41,126 nt of DNA, taken from Planctomycetota bacterium (GTDB taxonomy: Bacteria > Planctomycetota > Planctomycetia > Planctomycetales > Planctomycetaceae). Positions 24,348-31,733 of this stretch are shown here, piece by piece. Positions within the stretch are counted from its first letter, which is position 1. Each line of letters starts with the position of its first letter. A model generated the notes under the pieces. That model had not been told where the DNA came from. It saw only the letters and a list, made by a program, of their open reading frames with translations, and searched no databases. The position numbers were made by a program, and so were the translations under genes. The stretch covers positions 1 to 41,126 of the forward strand of contig JACTNB010000020.1 of assembly GCA_014584345.1 (NCBI GenBank). The letters are read 5' to 3'.

Positions 24348-25135
24348 GCCGAAGGCGCAGGAGCGAACGATTCGCCGACCGGAACCGAAGTGCTGCTTCC
24401 AATCGTGCCGCTCGGCCCGGATGGCCAGCGGCCGAGGACCGGCAGATGGCTGATCGGGATGCCGTTCGTCAGGACTTCGAGATCATCCTCGGTCGGCCAG
24501 TCATCCAGCGGCGCGACGGTGTCGATCAACTCGGTTGACGTAAACCAGACCGAGGGGTTGTAGCCCGCCAGCTGCTCCTCGCTGAGCGTGAAATCCGGCT
24601 TCGTGGCGTCCGCCAGCGGGATGCGGAACAGTTCGGTCGCCATCAGGCGATAGACCCGCTGCACGTACTGGCCGATCAGGCCAGAGAACGCTTCGCTGAT
24701 TTCCAGTGGCCGGGCATTCTCCTGGTGCTGCATGGACTCGGTCAGCGCCAGGAGCATCAGCCCGGCGTACTGTTTGAGCCACTGGTTGCGAACCTTGAAG
24801 TACGGGGTCGGGTAGACCAGAAACTCCTCAGGAGCCGGGAGCGCATGAGCCGTCTCCATGTTCAGGATGTTGGCCGGGACGGCCCGCGAAGCCAGGATCG
24901 ACCTCGCCCGTGTGCAGAGCTTGTGGATCCTGGTCAGCGTATTGATCGATGGCGGAGTCCGCAGCCGGGCATCGGGATGCCAGAGGATCGCCTGCAGGTT
25001 CCGCCCGACGACATCGGTCAGATAGCGGATCGTGTCGTTCTGCGACTGGGTGTCGTTGGAAAAGTTGGGGATCGCGAGGCCGAACCGGCCCCAGTCACCG
25101 ACGTTGTACCAGAGAAAAGCATCGTTACCGGACAT
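24344..25135 (-). CDS. Conserved phage-cluster protein of unknown function (263 aa)
   Basis: No named family is recognised. It begins MSGNDAFLWYNVGDWGRFGL, then IRYLTDVVGRNLQAILWHPD and NQWLKQYAGLMLLALTESMQ. A mostly helical middle is followed by a Gly/Ser/Pro-rich tail. No signal peptide or membrane segment stands out. It sits between the trypsin-thioredoxin gene and the tail tube in the same direction, so a structural or assembly role is likely. ATG 25135 has a GAAAGA seven bases upstream; ATG 25141 is an alternative. Its last codons and stop (APSA, TAG) lie within the repeat that flanks the four-helix-bundle element, so the C-terminus may have been altered by that insertion. Confidence 0.65.
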   Translation of the reverse strand: MSGNDAFLWYNVGDWGRFGLAIPNFSNDTQSQNDTIRYLTDVVGRNLQAILWHPDARLRTPPSINTLTRIHKLCTRARSILASRAVPANILNMETAHALPAPEEFLVYPTPYFKVRNQWLKQYAGLMLLALTESMQHQENARPLEISEAFSGLIGQYVQRVYRLMATELFRIPLADATKPDFTLSEEQLAGYNPSVWFTSTELIDTVAPLDDWPTEDDLEVLTNGIPISHLPVLGRWPSGPSGTIGSSTSVPVGESFAPAPSA

Positions 25136-25192
25136 GGGCATTCTTTCGTGAAGGTGGAAAACAACAGGTCAGATGAAATTTTCAGCAGCAGA

Positions 25193-26731
25193 CTACTTCG
25201 CCGACTTCACCCCTTTCGCAGCGAGGAACTGATTGATCAGTCCCTTGATCGATTCCAGCGTCGAGACGGAGCCGGGATACTTGCGGGCCATCTCGGCCTC
25301 GGCCCAGGCGAACGCTTCAGCAAACGTGTCCCGCTCATACGGAGCAAAGCGGGTCTCCGGAACGATCGCCTGCGGAGGGGGTGGACTGTCGACCGTGACA
25401 ACGGACGGAGGAGTGAATTTCTCCGGTGGATCACGGGCCGGTTTCGGACTGCGTCGGCGACGGAGTGATCTCCACAGCGCGAGGCCTCCCAGGATTAGTC
25501 CACCTGCACCCCCGGTCATGCCGCCCACACCGAGCCAGGTGGCGATTGAGACTCCCGTTTGCACAAGTCCACTCAGGCGATCAAGCCGGTCGGTGATATC
25601 GGGCGACGTGGCAACGGATGGTTCGTTGGGAACTGTCGGTGCAGGAGGTTCCGTCGCCAGTGGATCAATGACTGGGGATTCAACCGTGGCCGGTGGTTCC
25701 GGCTCCCCATCGGTTTGCGGAGGTGCCGACTCGACCGGATCAGGCACCGCATCACGCTGCGGCGGTGGCCGGGCTGCGATTTCCGGTTGAATCCCGAGCC
25801 GCACCAGCAGATCGTCCGGCCCCTGGTAACCGGTAACGCGGACGCCACCGGGAACAATGAACGCCGGGACTTCGGTTACGCCGAACCGGCTGGTCAGGTC
25901 CACCTGCGTGTCGACATCGACAAACTCGACCGAGAACCGGGATTCCAACTGTCGGCAAAACGAGGCATTGTTTGCATAGTCCTCCTTGAACTGCCGGCAG
26001 GGGCCACAGGTCATCGAACCGAGCACGTACAGCGTGGCTCGGCCATCGTTGGCTGGTCGTTCCTGCTCGAGTTGCTGCCGGACGGTCGCATAAGCCTGCC
26101 GCACGGCGGCCCAGGAAATAAACACGCTCGTCGAGCGGTCGCTGCTGTTCAGCAGACCGCAGACTTCCGCCTTCGCATTCAGCAGCGGTCCGCCACTCCA
26201 ACCGGGAGCAGTCGCGAACCGGACGACGTTGCCATTGAATGCCCCGCCCGCATACTCGAACGTGCTCCACCGCAGCAATGGGCCACAGGCCCAGCGGAGT
26301 TCCCGCCGACCGTTCAGGTGAGGGTAGCCACAGGACCAGACCCGTTCGCCGACCCGTGGAGCCGTGGCCGCGATGGGCAGGCAGGGATACCCGTCCCCCT
26401 CGCAGTCATACACTACCGGTCCTTCCGCCTCGCGACTGACATACACTCGCTGGGCAGTGACCGCCCGGTCCTTGAACCGGACCGTGACGGTCGTCGGCGA
26501 CTCGCAATGTTTTGCGGTCAAGACCAGGCCAGCGGGATCGACGCAGACCCCACTGCAACCCTCCACCATGACGACGGCGTCGTCGACGGCCGCCAGAGAG
26601 GCTTGACTCCACAGGCCAATGCCGCACGCCGCGACCAGAGGGAGGTCTCTCAGCCCAGACAGGATCGCCCTGCACAATGTTCTTCCATACGCCGCTCTAA
26701 GCAGTCCGAGTGTGATAAGCAGGATCGTCAA
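25193..26731 (-). CDS. Trypsin-like serine protease fused to thioredoxin-like domain and membrane anchor
   Basis: 512 residues from a TTG start. The N-terminus is hydrophobic (MTILLITLGLLRAAYG and LPLVAACGIGLW), suggesting export. A trypsin-like domain follows (about 50-215) with catalytic His75 in LVLTAKHCE and Ser179 in APGWSGGPLL; Asp109 in VVYDCEGD is the likely third residue. A thioredoxin-like domain (about 230-320) has TCGPCRQF (Cys242, Cys245) and a cis-Pro EVPAF. After a Pro-rich linker, a transmembrane stretch (about 410-432) ends in RRRR, with a cytoplasmic-type tail. TTG 26731 is chosen because AAGGAG lies upstream and it overlaps the previous stop as TTTGA. Expected in the envelope or periplasm. 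The partner is unknown; lysis or protein maturation are possible. Confidence 0.82.
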   Translation of the reverse strand: MTILLITLGLLRAAYGRTLCRAILSGLRDLPLVAACGIGLWSQASLAAVDDAVVMVEGCSGVCVDPAGLVLTAKHCESPTTVTVRFKDRAVTAQRVYVSREAEGPVVYDCEGDGYPCLPIAATAPRVGERVWSCGYPHLNGRRELRWACGPLLRWSTFEYAGGAFNGNVVRFATAPGWSGGPLLNAKAEVCGLLNSSDRSTSVFISWAAVRQAYATVRQQLEQERPANDGRATLYVLGSMTCGPCRQFKEDYANNASFCRQLESRFSVEFVDVDTQVDLTSRFGVTEVPAFIVPGGVRVTGYQGPDDLLVRLGIQPEIAARPPPQRDAVPDPVESAPPQTDGEPEPPATVESPVIDPLATEPPAPTVPNEPSVATSPDITDRLDRLSGLVQTGVSIATWLGVGGMTGGAGGLILGGLALWRSLRRRRSPKPARDPPEKFTPPSVVTVDSPPPPQAIVPETRFAPYERDTFAEAFAWAEAEMARKYPGSVSTLESIKGLINQFLAAKGVKSAK

Positions 26732-27381
26732 AGTGTCTCCTTCATGAACGAGTGACAGAACTGGAACGTCCCCTGGCGGACCAGTTCCCGCAGCAGACAA
26801 GCGGGGTTGAACCGGGTCGGGTTCGCACGATTCAGCCGGCCCAGCCGCATGCAGACCGCCGCGACCAGTTCCGAACAGAACAGCTCGTTGAGGTCCGCCT
26901 GCGGCAGCAGTCGGGTCCGTTTGAACAGGCGGGTGCCGGAGACTAGGGCACCGCCCAGGTCATAGGTCACCCGCTGGCCAATGAAGTGCCGGACCAGGAT
27001 TGTCGTCAGCAGTTCCGACTCCGACTGCGACAGCTTTTCGATGGGCGACAGCCGATAGAGATCCACGTGCCCCCCGCTGGCGAGGTAGTCCCGCACACGG
27101 TCTTCCGGCAGGTGAGCCTGGCAGCCGTCGACCGGATAGCCGAGGATCGCACAGGGGTGTTTGCACAGCGTGGTCGATTCCACCCAGACCATGCTGCCCC
27201 GGAACTCGCACAGGACCGCGACGTGCGATGGTCCGATTCGCAGTCGCGGCGGAGCGAGCAGCGAGGCGGTGCCATAACGGATTACCTTGGCCGTGAATCC
27301 GGTGCCGTAACAGGCGGCGATATCGAGAGGCTGGAATTCAGCCTCTCGTCTGGAGTCTGCAGTCTCGGGACTCTTCATCAT
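26728..27381 (-). CDS. NlpC/P60-superfamily (YiiX-like, permuted papain) enzyme
   Basis: 217 residues. The order of catalytic residues fits the circularly permuted papain group: GPSHVAVL (His53), WVESTTL (Glu69), and later LFCSELVAAV (Cys169). YDLGGAL and a C-terminal RFNPACLLREL are also typical. Family members are cysteine peptidases, amidases or lipid hydrolases; peptidoglycan or lipid cleavage is the likely role here. ATG 27381 overlaps the previous stop (ATGA) with GGGAG before it. Residues about 3-16 are encoded by a copy of the short repeat family (GACTGCAGACTCCAGACGAG region at 27335-27375), so the true N-terminus may be younger than the enzyme. Confidence 0.75.
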   Translation of the reverse strand: MMKSPETADSRREAEFQPLDIAACYGTGFTAKVIRYGTASLLAPPRLRIGPSHVAVLCEFRGSMVWVESTTLCKHPCAILGYPVDGCQAHLPEDRVRDYLASGGHVDLYRLSPIEKLSQSESELLTTILVRHFIGQRVTYDLGGALVSGTRLFKRTRLLPQADLNELFCSELVAAVCMRLGRLNRANPTRFNPACLLRELVRQGTFQFCHSFMKETL

Positions 27382-27659
27382 TTGATCTCCCGCAGGCGGT
27401 CGAACAGGTCGTCGTGGCGGGCCAGTCGGCGACGGATGTCTTCGAGTTCCGCGCCACGCAGTTCGTTCTGGGCCCGGACCTCCGCCTTGATTGCGGCCAC
27501 GTCCGAACTCATCTGCCAGGCCCAGAGGACGGCCCCGACGAAAATCACCGAGACCGTGAAACTCAGAAACGAGACGAACCATTTGGGGATGACGACATAA
27601 CCGTTGCCGTTCATTCCCAGCGCGTGCAGCGGTTCAGAATTGGAAGGTAATGCAGCCAT
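27378..27659 (-). CDS. Holin-like small membrane protein with coiled coil (93 aa)
   Basis: Residues about 26-50 (WFVSFLSFTVSVIFVGAVLW) form one transmembrane helix. The rest, SSDVAAIKAEVRAQNELRGA then ELEDIRRRLARHDDLFDRL, is a charged coiled coil. Size, single membrane segment and position next to an NlpC/P60-like enzyme fit a holin or holin-associated protein, but the evidence is only topological. ATG 27659 is chosen since AGGAG precedes it closely; a longer frame to 27692 would overlap the upstream gene. It overlaps the next gene at ATGA. Confidence 0.62.
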   Translation of the reverse strand: MAALPSNSEPLHALGMNGNGYVVIPKWFVSFLSFTVSVIFVGAVLWAWQMSSDVAAIKAEVRAQNELRGAELEDIRRRLARHDDLFDRLREIK

Positions 27660-27670
27660 AAGACTCCTGA

Positions 27671-28108
27671 TCAGCGAACAGAATCCCGCCACAGGGCGGG
27701 GACTTTGGGAAGCTCCTGGCGAAACGCCGGACCCATGTAGGGGCGTTCCTCGATGGCGACGCGCACCGGTTGGCCAGCGGGGGTTACGACGACCGCCTGG
27801 CCGCCGTGTTCCAGCGTGGCGGGGGCCTCGCTGCCGGTACGCAGCCGCGCCGGGCCGATCACGACCGAACGACGGTCGGGATCGAACAGAAAATAGATGT
27901 GCCGCTTGAGCAGCCCGGTCTGATTGGTCGGGGACTCTCCGGACTGCGATGGCCGTTTCCGCCGGCGAATCCGCTGCCTGGCATCCTGCCGGACATAGGC
28001 TCCGAACCGGGACAGCACCCGCCGTTCAGCCCGGCTGAGCTTGAACAGGACTTTCTGGCGATCAAAAAACAGCCGTTTCGCCTGCGAGAGGCGGACTCCG
28101 ATGAACAT
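27671..28108 (-). CDS. HK97 gp10-like head-tail/tail completion protein
   Basis: 145 residues with RRVLSRFGAYVRQDARQRI, RRKRPSQSGESPTNQTGLL, KRHIYFLFDPDRRSVVIGP and ATLEHGGQ, then IEERPYMGPAFRQELP. The PTNQTG, VVIGP, LEHGG and RPFMGPA-like order is the hallmark of gp10-type proteins, which close the head-to-tail junction in siphophages. Basic N-terminal half. It is separated from the upstream gene by a palindromic repeat (28109-28192) instead of the tight coupling seen elsewhere. Confidence 0.78.
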   Translation of the reverse strand: MFIGVRLSQAKRLFFDRQKVLFKLSRAERRVLSRFGAYVRQDARQRIRRRKRPSQSGESPTNQTGLLKRHIYFLFDPDRRSVVIGPARLRTGSEAPATLEHGGQAVVVTPAGQPVRVAIEERPYMGPAFRQELPKVPALWRDSVR

Positions 28109-28192
28109 CAGGCTTCGGGCTCCAGACCTCAGGCTTCAGGAGATGACTCGACGCGTGACTTCTCTTTCCTGGAGCCTGAAGCCTGGGGCCTA
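28109..28192. repeat. Palindromic intergenic repeat (CCTGAAG / CAGGCTTCAGG type)
   Basis: CAGGCTTCGGGCTCCAGACC and CTCAGGCTTCAGGAG on the left face the inverted GGAGCCTGAAGCCTGGGGCC on the right, around a ~25-base loop. It fills nearly the whole gap between two connector genes. Same design as the repeats at 23.9-24.3, 28.63-28.70 and 31.03-31.13 kb, with a different unit sequence. Confidence 0.7.
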
Positions 28193-28627
28193 CTAACCAA
28201 TCACTCGAAACGTCAGCGTGACCACGCTCGTGAACGTCCGCAGCTGATCGATGTGGTCCGGTGCATAGATTGTCTTGAACTCGGTCTTCACCCAGATGGC
28301 ATTCGGAAACGAAGTCAGCCGCTGGCCGCGAAAGTGAGCAGCAATCTCCTCGGCAAGCGCCAGCAGCGGGTCGAGGTCCGCGTTGTTTTCGCCGGTCAGC
28401 TTCTGCTGGACAGCGATATCGATCGCCACATCCTGCTGTGTCTGACCGCGTGAAGCGGTGACGACCGACAGGCCACTCGGGACAACCGTGACCTTCAATG
28501 TCTTCAGTTCCGCCAGTTCCGACCGGGGCAGGTAGGACCGCACCGCCGTGAACGGAAGGCTGAACGTCGCCCCATTCAGTTCGGTAATGACAGCCTCAGC
28601 AACCTGCGTGATCAGCGGCATCGTCAT
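28193..28627 (-). CDS. Tail terminator/connector-like protein (144 aa)
   Basis: The product starts MTMPLITQVAEAVITELNGA, then FTAVRSYLPRSELAELKTLK, VSGLS-like PSGLSVVTASRGQTQQDVAI and DLDPLLALAEEIAAHFRGQR. It ends TSVVTLTFRVIG. The alternation of a helical start, beta strands and a final strand resembles tail-terminator/minor-tail-U type proteins that come after gp10. Assignment is from position and shape, not a strong motif. The start codon follows directly on a palindromic repeat with no good Shine-Dalgarno. Alternative start ATG 28621. Confidence 0.62.
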   Translation of the reverse strand: MTMPLITQVAEAVITELNGATFSLPFTAVRSYLPRSELAELKTLKVTVVPSGLSVVTASRGQTQQDVAIDIAVQQKLTGENNADLDPLLALAEEIAAHFRGQRLTSFPNAIWVKTEFKTIYAPDHIDQLRTFTSVVTLTFRVIG

Positions 28628-28705
28628 AGGCTTGAGACTGAAGGCTGTAAGCTGAAGGAAAGAAATGGATCACATCCCTTCAGCCTTCGGTCTTCAGCCG
28701 ACAGC
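28628..28705. repeat. Palindromic repeat, empty relative of the four-helix-bundle element ends
   Basis: GACTGAAGGCTGTAAGCTGA on the left and CTTCAGCCTTCGGTCTTCAG, then CCGACAGCCT, on the right form a long inverted repeat around a short AT-rich loop (GAAATGGATCACATC). The unit matches the ends of the element at 23914-24347. It overlaps the 3' end of the gene at 28694. Confidence 0.7.
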
Positions 28706-29035
28706 CTTTGTTGTGATTCGAAACGTCTGGCGGTAGGGATCGGAGTACTGCCACTCCAGCACTTCAAACTCCCGCGGTCCCTCGCGGATCAGGTCCCCAC
28801 GCTGCGGTTCCGTGGTCTGGCCCACGAGAATCAGGTCCGCCACCAGGATCAGAAAATCCCGGTCGGTGAACTCAACCCGGACCACATGGCCGTCATCGAC
28901 TTCGAACTTCGTCCGACCGATCGTGGCCAGCACTTCCACGGTCGACGCACCGCGCACATAGGTGACGGTCGTCGCCAGGTGCCGGGTCCGCTGCTGCTCC
29001 AGCCACGCGGCTCCCTGAGCCAGCAGGTCACCCAT
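28694..29035 (-). CDS. Head-tail connector-like protein (113 aa)
   Basis: The product starts MGDLLAQGAAWLEQQRTRHL and continues VTYVRGASTVEVLATIGRTK, VRVEFTDRDFLILVADLIL and LIREGPREFEVLEWQYSDPY. A helix followed by a small beta-barrel fits the head-completion/stopper proteins found after the capsid in siphophages (FII/gp16-like); this is inferred from order and shape. Its ATG shares one base with the upstream stop (TAATG). The C-terminal codons extend into the adjacent palindromic repeat, so the last residues may be repeat-derived. Confidence 0.62.
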   Translation of the reverse strand: MGDLLAQGAAWLEQQRTRHLATTVTYVRGASTVEVLATIGRTKFEVDDGHVVRVEFTDRDFLILVADLILVGQTTEPQRGDLIREGPREFEVLEWQYSDPYRQTFRITTKAVG

Positions 29036-29376
29036 TACTGCGACATCCGGACGCGAACCTCCGCGTCATTGTCACCGGCAGCCGCGACCGTCTTACCGAT
29101 CAGCTTGTTGGCCCCGGTTTCGCTGTCGGTCTTCGCCTCAGCATCCGCGACGTCCCAGTAAACGCTGACGCCAGCCGCGATTGCAGTGCTGGCCCCGGTC
29201 GCCTTGGGGAAATCGAACACGCCGGCCACATGCAGAGCTCCCTGCGTATTCGCCGGGAGCTTGCGTTTGGTGACCCCGACCAGATCGTTCTGCACGACGA
29301 CATCACCGGCTTCGACATCGGCGTTCGGCGTGTAGTCGACCGCCGATCCTTCTTGTACAAAAGTCACGAGAGGCAT
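29035..29376 (-). CDS. DUF2190-family capsid-associated protein (113 aa)
   Basis: MPLVTFVQEGSAVDYTPNAD is followed by VEAGDVVVQNDLVGVTKRKL, GALHVAGVFDFPKATG, AIAAGVSVYWDVADAEA and LIGKTVAAAGDNDAEVRVRM. The order G-x-VV...G/V-x-GVF-x-F-x-K...Y-x-D matches the DUF2190 family, small beta-rich proteins found next to capsid genes and thought to decorate or stabilise the head. It follows the capsid gene after a hairpin and is coupled to the next gene by TAATG. Confidence 0.8.
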   Translation of the reverse strand: MPLVTFVQEGSAVDYTPNADVEAGDVVVQNDLVGVTKRKLPANTQGALHVAGVFDFPKATGASTAIAAGVSVYWDVADAEAKTDSETGANKLIGKTVAAAGDNDAEVRVRMSQ

Positions 29377-29429
29377 GTGTATGAAGCTCCTGGATTGTGA
29401 AAGTCATTACGGGGGATGAGGAGAAGAAG

Positions 29430-29459
29430 ACCACGGACCAGCCTGGACCGGTCCGTGGT
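29430..29459 (-). terminator. Strong hairpin after the capsid gene (terminator or attenuator)
   Basis: ACCACGGACC (29430-29439) and GGTCCGTGGT (29450-29459) pair perfectly over 10 bp with a 10-base loop, 12 bases past the capsid stop on the minus strand. What follows is pyrimidine-rich (CTTCTTCTCCTC) and not a T-run, so partial termination or RNA stabilisation of the capsid message is as likely as full termination. Confidence 0.6.
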
Positions 29460-29471
29460 TCGAGGGAACCG

Positions 29472-31733
29472 TTACCCCTCGCCTTTCACCTTCACCGCGC
29501 CGCGAGGGTCTTGAGAATTCACCCCCACATCGATGTATCCTCTGAACCCCATCCCCAGTGTGTTGGGCGGTGCCTCGACGCGTTCGATGGTGGGTGTCCG
29601 CTTGCCGTTGAGGAACACAATCTCAAACGCCGGCAGCAGCGCGGGATCGGCGAACAGATACCACGCCTTGGCGCTGGCTCCGCTGTAGTACGCATCCGAG
29701 AGGTGTGGCATCGACACGACTTCGTACTTGTTGCGGTGCGGGTTATCGACCGGAATCTTGGTCTTGGTGCCGGACGCGTCGATCATCAACTGGGCCGATC
29801 CCATCAGCAGTTCGGCGTCCGTTTCAATCTCCACGGGCACCACGAGGTACTTCGGCCGCACGTTGATCGGCTTCTGATCCTTCGCCTTACTGCCAGGCCC
29901 CGCCTTCTGTTTGCGGAACAGCGTCTTGGCGGTGGTCAGACTGTCCGGTCCGAACGCGGTCTCCGCCCCTTCCAGGTAGTTGCTATTTCCAGCGGCAAAG
30001 AAGTTGCCAGGGTTGGACAGGAACAGCGTGAAGAACAAGTCGTCAATCGACTCCGCTCCGCTGCGCCCCATCTGCCGCGGCAAATCCAGAAACGCATCCA
30101 GGTCATCGTTGACGATGTCGCGGCGGTCGAGAATCAGCATCTGACCATAGGTGTCCGCCTTGTTGCCAAATGCCTGCTCTCCGAGAACCCCCGCTTTGAG
30201 TTCCCCGGTGGGAGAAACCTTCTCGAAGCCGCCGGTTCCGAGCAGCCGGTAGCGAGTCACCTCCTTAAAATCGCTCACCGAACCGATGGCACAGAGTTGG
30301 AACGCGGCGATCGGGCTGGCTTCATAGGCGGCCAGCATCGTCCGGTTCATCACGCTTTCGAGGATGCCGGGCAGGCTGACTGTTGCGAACCCGGCATGGA
30401 TCGTGGCCCGGCCGTTGCCGAACACACGCGGAATGTCGTGCCCTTCCAGCCGGGCGCACTCCGCGACCAGTTCCTTTAGGCCAATCTGCCGCAAGGGATC
30501 GGCCGCATCGAGCGTCTGCTCGCCAAATTCCTGCATACACTCCCGCTCGGGAACCCTGGCGGAGAGCCAGACGGCCGCTTCCAGAACCCGAGCCGACGCC
30601 ACGGCGGGTGCGGCATGCAGCGGAGGAGCCTTGGGACGAGCCGCTCGCAGCACGGCCAGTTCGGTCTGTGTGGCGTCCCAGCCTTCTTCAACCGCCTGGG
30701 CTTCGATGTCGGGATGAGCACCGCCGCAGATCGTGGCAATCTGCGCAATCCGCCGCCGTTCGGCCGCCCATTGCGCCCGCAACTGATCTACCGGATTGAG
30801 CGGAGGTTGAGGAGACGTGTTGGTCCCGGTGGTGGTGAGTGGCGAGGAATTCGTTGTCGCCCCTCTCGAAGTTGGATCAGACGCAGATTCGGCAGCATCG
30901 TCATCAGCCGCGCTCAAATTCGCGGTCCACATGGCCCGCAGGGACTGGGACTGCTGCTCGGAGAGGGCGTTCGGATCAAACCCTTGAGCCTCGACCCACG
31001 CTTCAAATTCCATCGGTTGTGCCTCAATCAAAGAAGGACTGGAGACCGGAGACTGGAGTCCGGAGGAACGAGAAGAACGCGCTGTCGTCTGGCTCCAGTC
31101 TCCAGACTCCGGACTCCTGCCTCTGGCAGCGATGAGTTGGGCGATCGTCTGATCGTCGGCCCCCAGTGCCACGAAGCTGATTTCCCGCAGAGTGGACTGT
31201 CGGGCGACATAGACCGGTCCGCTGAACTTCCGGCCGTTGACTTCGACCGACTCCCCCTGGTCGACAAACACGATTCTCTGCGCGATCGCTCCAATGGAGG
31301 ACTGCCAGGGGAATCCGTTGTCTCCGGAGGCCGTTACCTCGCGGGCGTGATCGTTCGCGCCTGAGATGACGCCGGCCAGCTTGATCGAGCCGGCATTGAC
31401 CTCAAGCGTCTCGGTGTGGCCGACGATGCGGGAGGCATCATGGTCCCGCAGAATCGGTCGGCTCTTCGCGGAAACTTTCAGCCCGGAGAGATCGACGATC
31501 ACCGGGAAGGCAAACCCGGCCAGTAGCAATTTCCCGCCGGTGTAGGCGGTCATCGCAAACCGCCGCAGGTCCTTCTCAGAACTTTCCCCAGCGTTTTCAT
31601 CTGCGGCGGCTTCCAGAAACCGGAAATCGGTCGGTCCTTCGGCCTCAATGATTCGCAGGTTCGCGGGCACTCGTAGTGGTTCAGGCGGCTGCGACGGTGT
31701 CACGGGTTTGGGTTTGGGTTTGGTCTTCGGCAT
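29472..31733 (-). CDS. Prohead protease fused to Mu-type major capsid protein (753 aa)
   Basis: Residues about 20-200 are a prohead (S78-like) serine protease: RPILRDHDASRIVGHTE with His98 and STLREISFVALGADD with Ser186. A ~35-residue linker (about 205-238) is encoded by a palindromic repeat. MEFEAWVEAQGFDPNALSEQ starts the scaffold-like segment; a Thr/Ser-rich spacer and a helical region follow. Residues about 420-753 look like a gpT-type major head subunit (FFTLFLSNPGNFFAAGNSNY, RPKYLVVPVEIETDAELL, AWYLFADPALLPAFEIVFLN). The protease should process the capsid during head maturation, then the capsid part assembles. ATG 31733 has AGGAG just upstream and overlaps the portal gene by 53 bases. 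Confidence 0.86.
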   Translation of the reverse strand: MPKTKPKPKPVTPSQPPEPLRVPANLRIIEAEGPTDFRFLEAAADENAGESSEKDLRRFAMTAYTGGKLLLAGFAFPVIVDLSGLKVSAKSRPILRDHDASRIVGHTETLEVNAGSIKLAGVISGANDHAREVTASGDNGFPWQSSIGAIAQRIVFVDQGESVEVNGRKFSGPVYVARQSTLREISFVALGADDQTIAQLIAARGRSPESGDWSQTTARSSRSSGLQSPVSSPSLIEAQPMEFEAWVEAQGFDPNALSEQQSQSLRAMWTANLSAADDDAAESASDPTSRGATTNSSPLTTTGTNTSPQPPLNPVDQLRAQWAAERRRIAQIATICGGAHPDIEAQAVEEGWDATQTELAVLRAARPKAPPLHAAPAVASARVLEAAVWLSARVPERECMQEFGEQTLDAADPLRQIGLKELVAECARLEGHDIPRVFGNGRATIHAGFATVSLPGILESVMNRTMLAAYEASPIAAFQLCAIGSVSDFKEVTRYRLLGTGGFEKVSPTGELKAGVLGEQAFGNKADTYGQMLILDRRDIVNDDLDAFLDLPRQMGRSGAESIDDLFFTLFLSNPGNFFAAGNSNYLEGAETAFGPDSLTTAKTLFRKQKAGPGSKAKDQKPINVRPKYLVVPVEIETDAELLMGSAQLMIDASGTKTKIPVDNPHRNKYEVVSMPHLSDAYYSGASAKAWYLFADPALLPAFEIVFLNGKRTPTIERVEAPPNTLGMGFRGYIDVGVNSQDPRGAVKVKGEG
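31030..31130. repeat. Palindromic repeat read in frame as the protease-capsid linker
   Basis: GGACTGGAGACCGGAGACTG, then GAGTCCGGAG, on the left is inverted as CTCCAGTCTCCAGACTCCGG, then ACTCCTG, on the right. It belongs to the same family as the intergenic palindromes. Here it lies inside the open frame and encodes Ser/Gly/Arg-rich linker residues 205-238. The loop (about 31070-31085) carries no gene. Confidence 0.75.
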
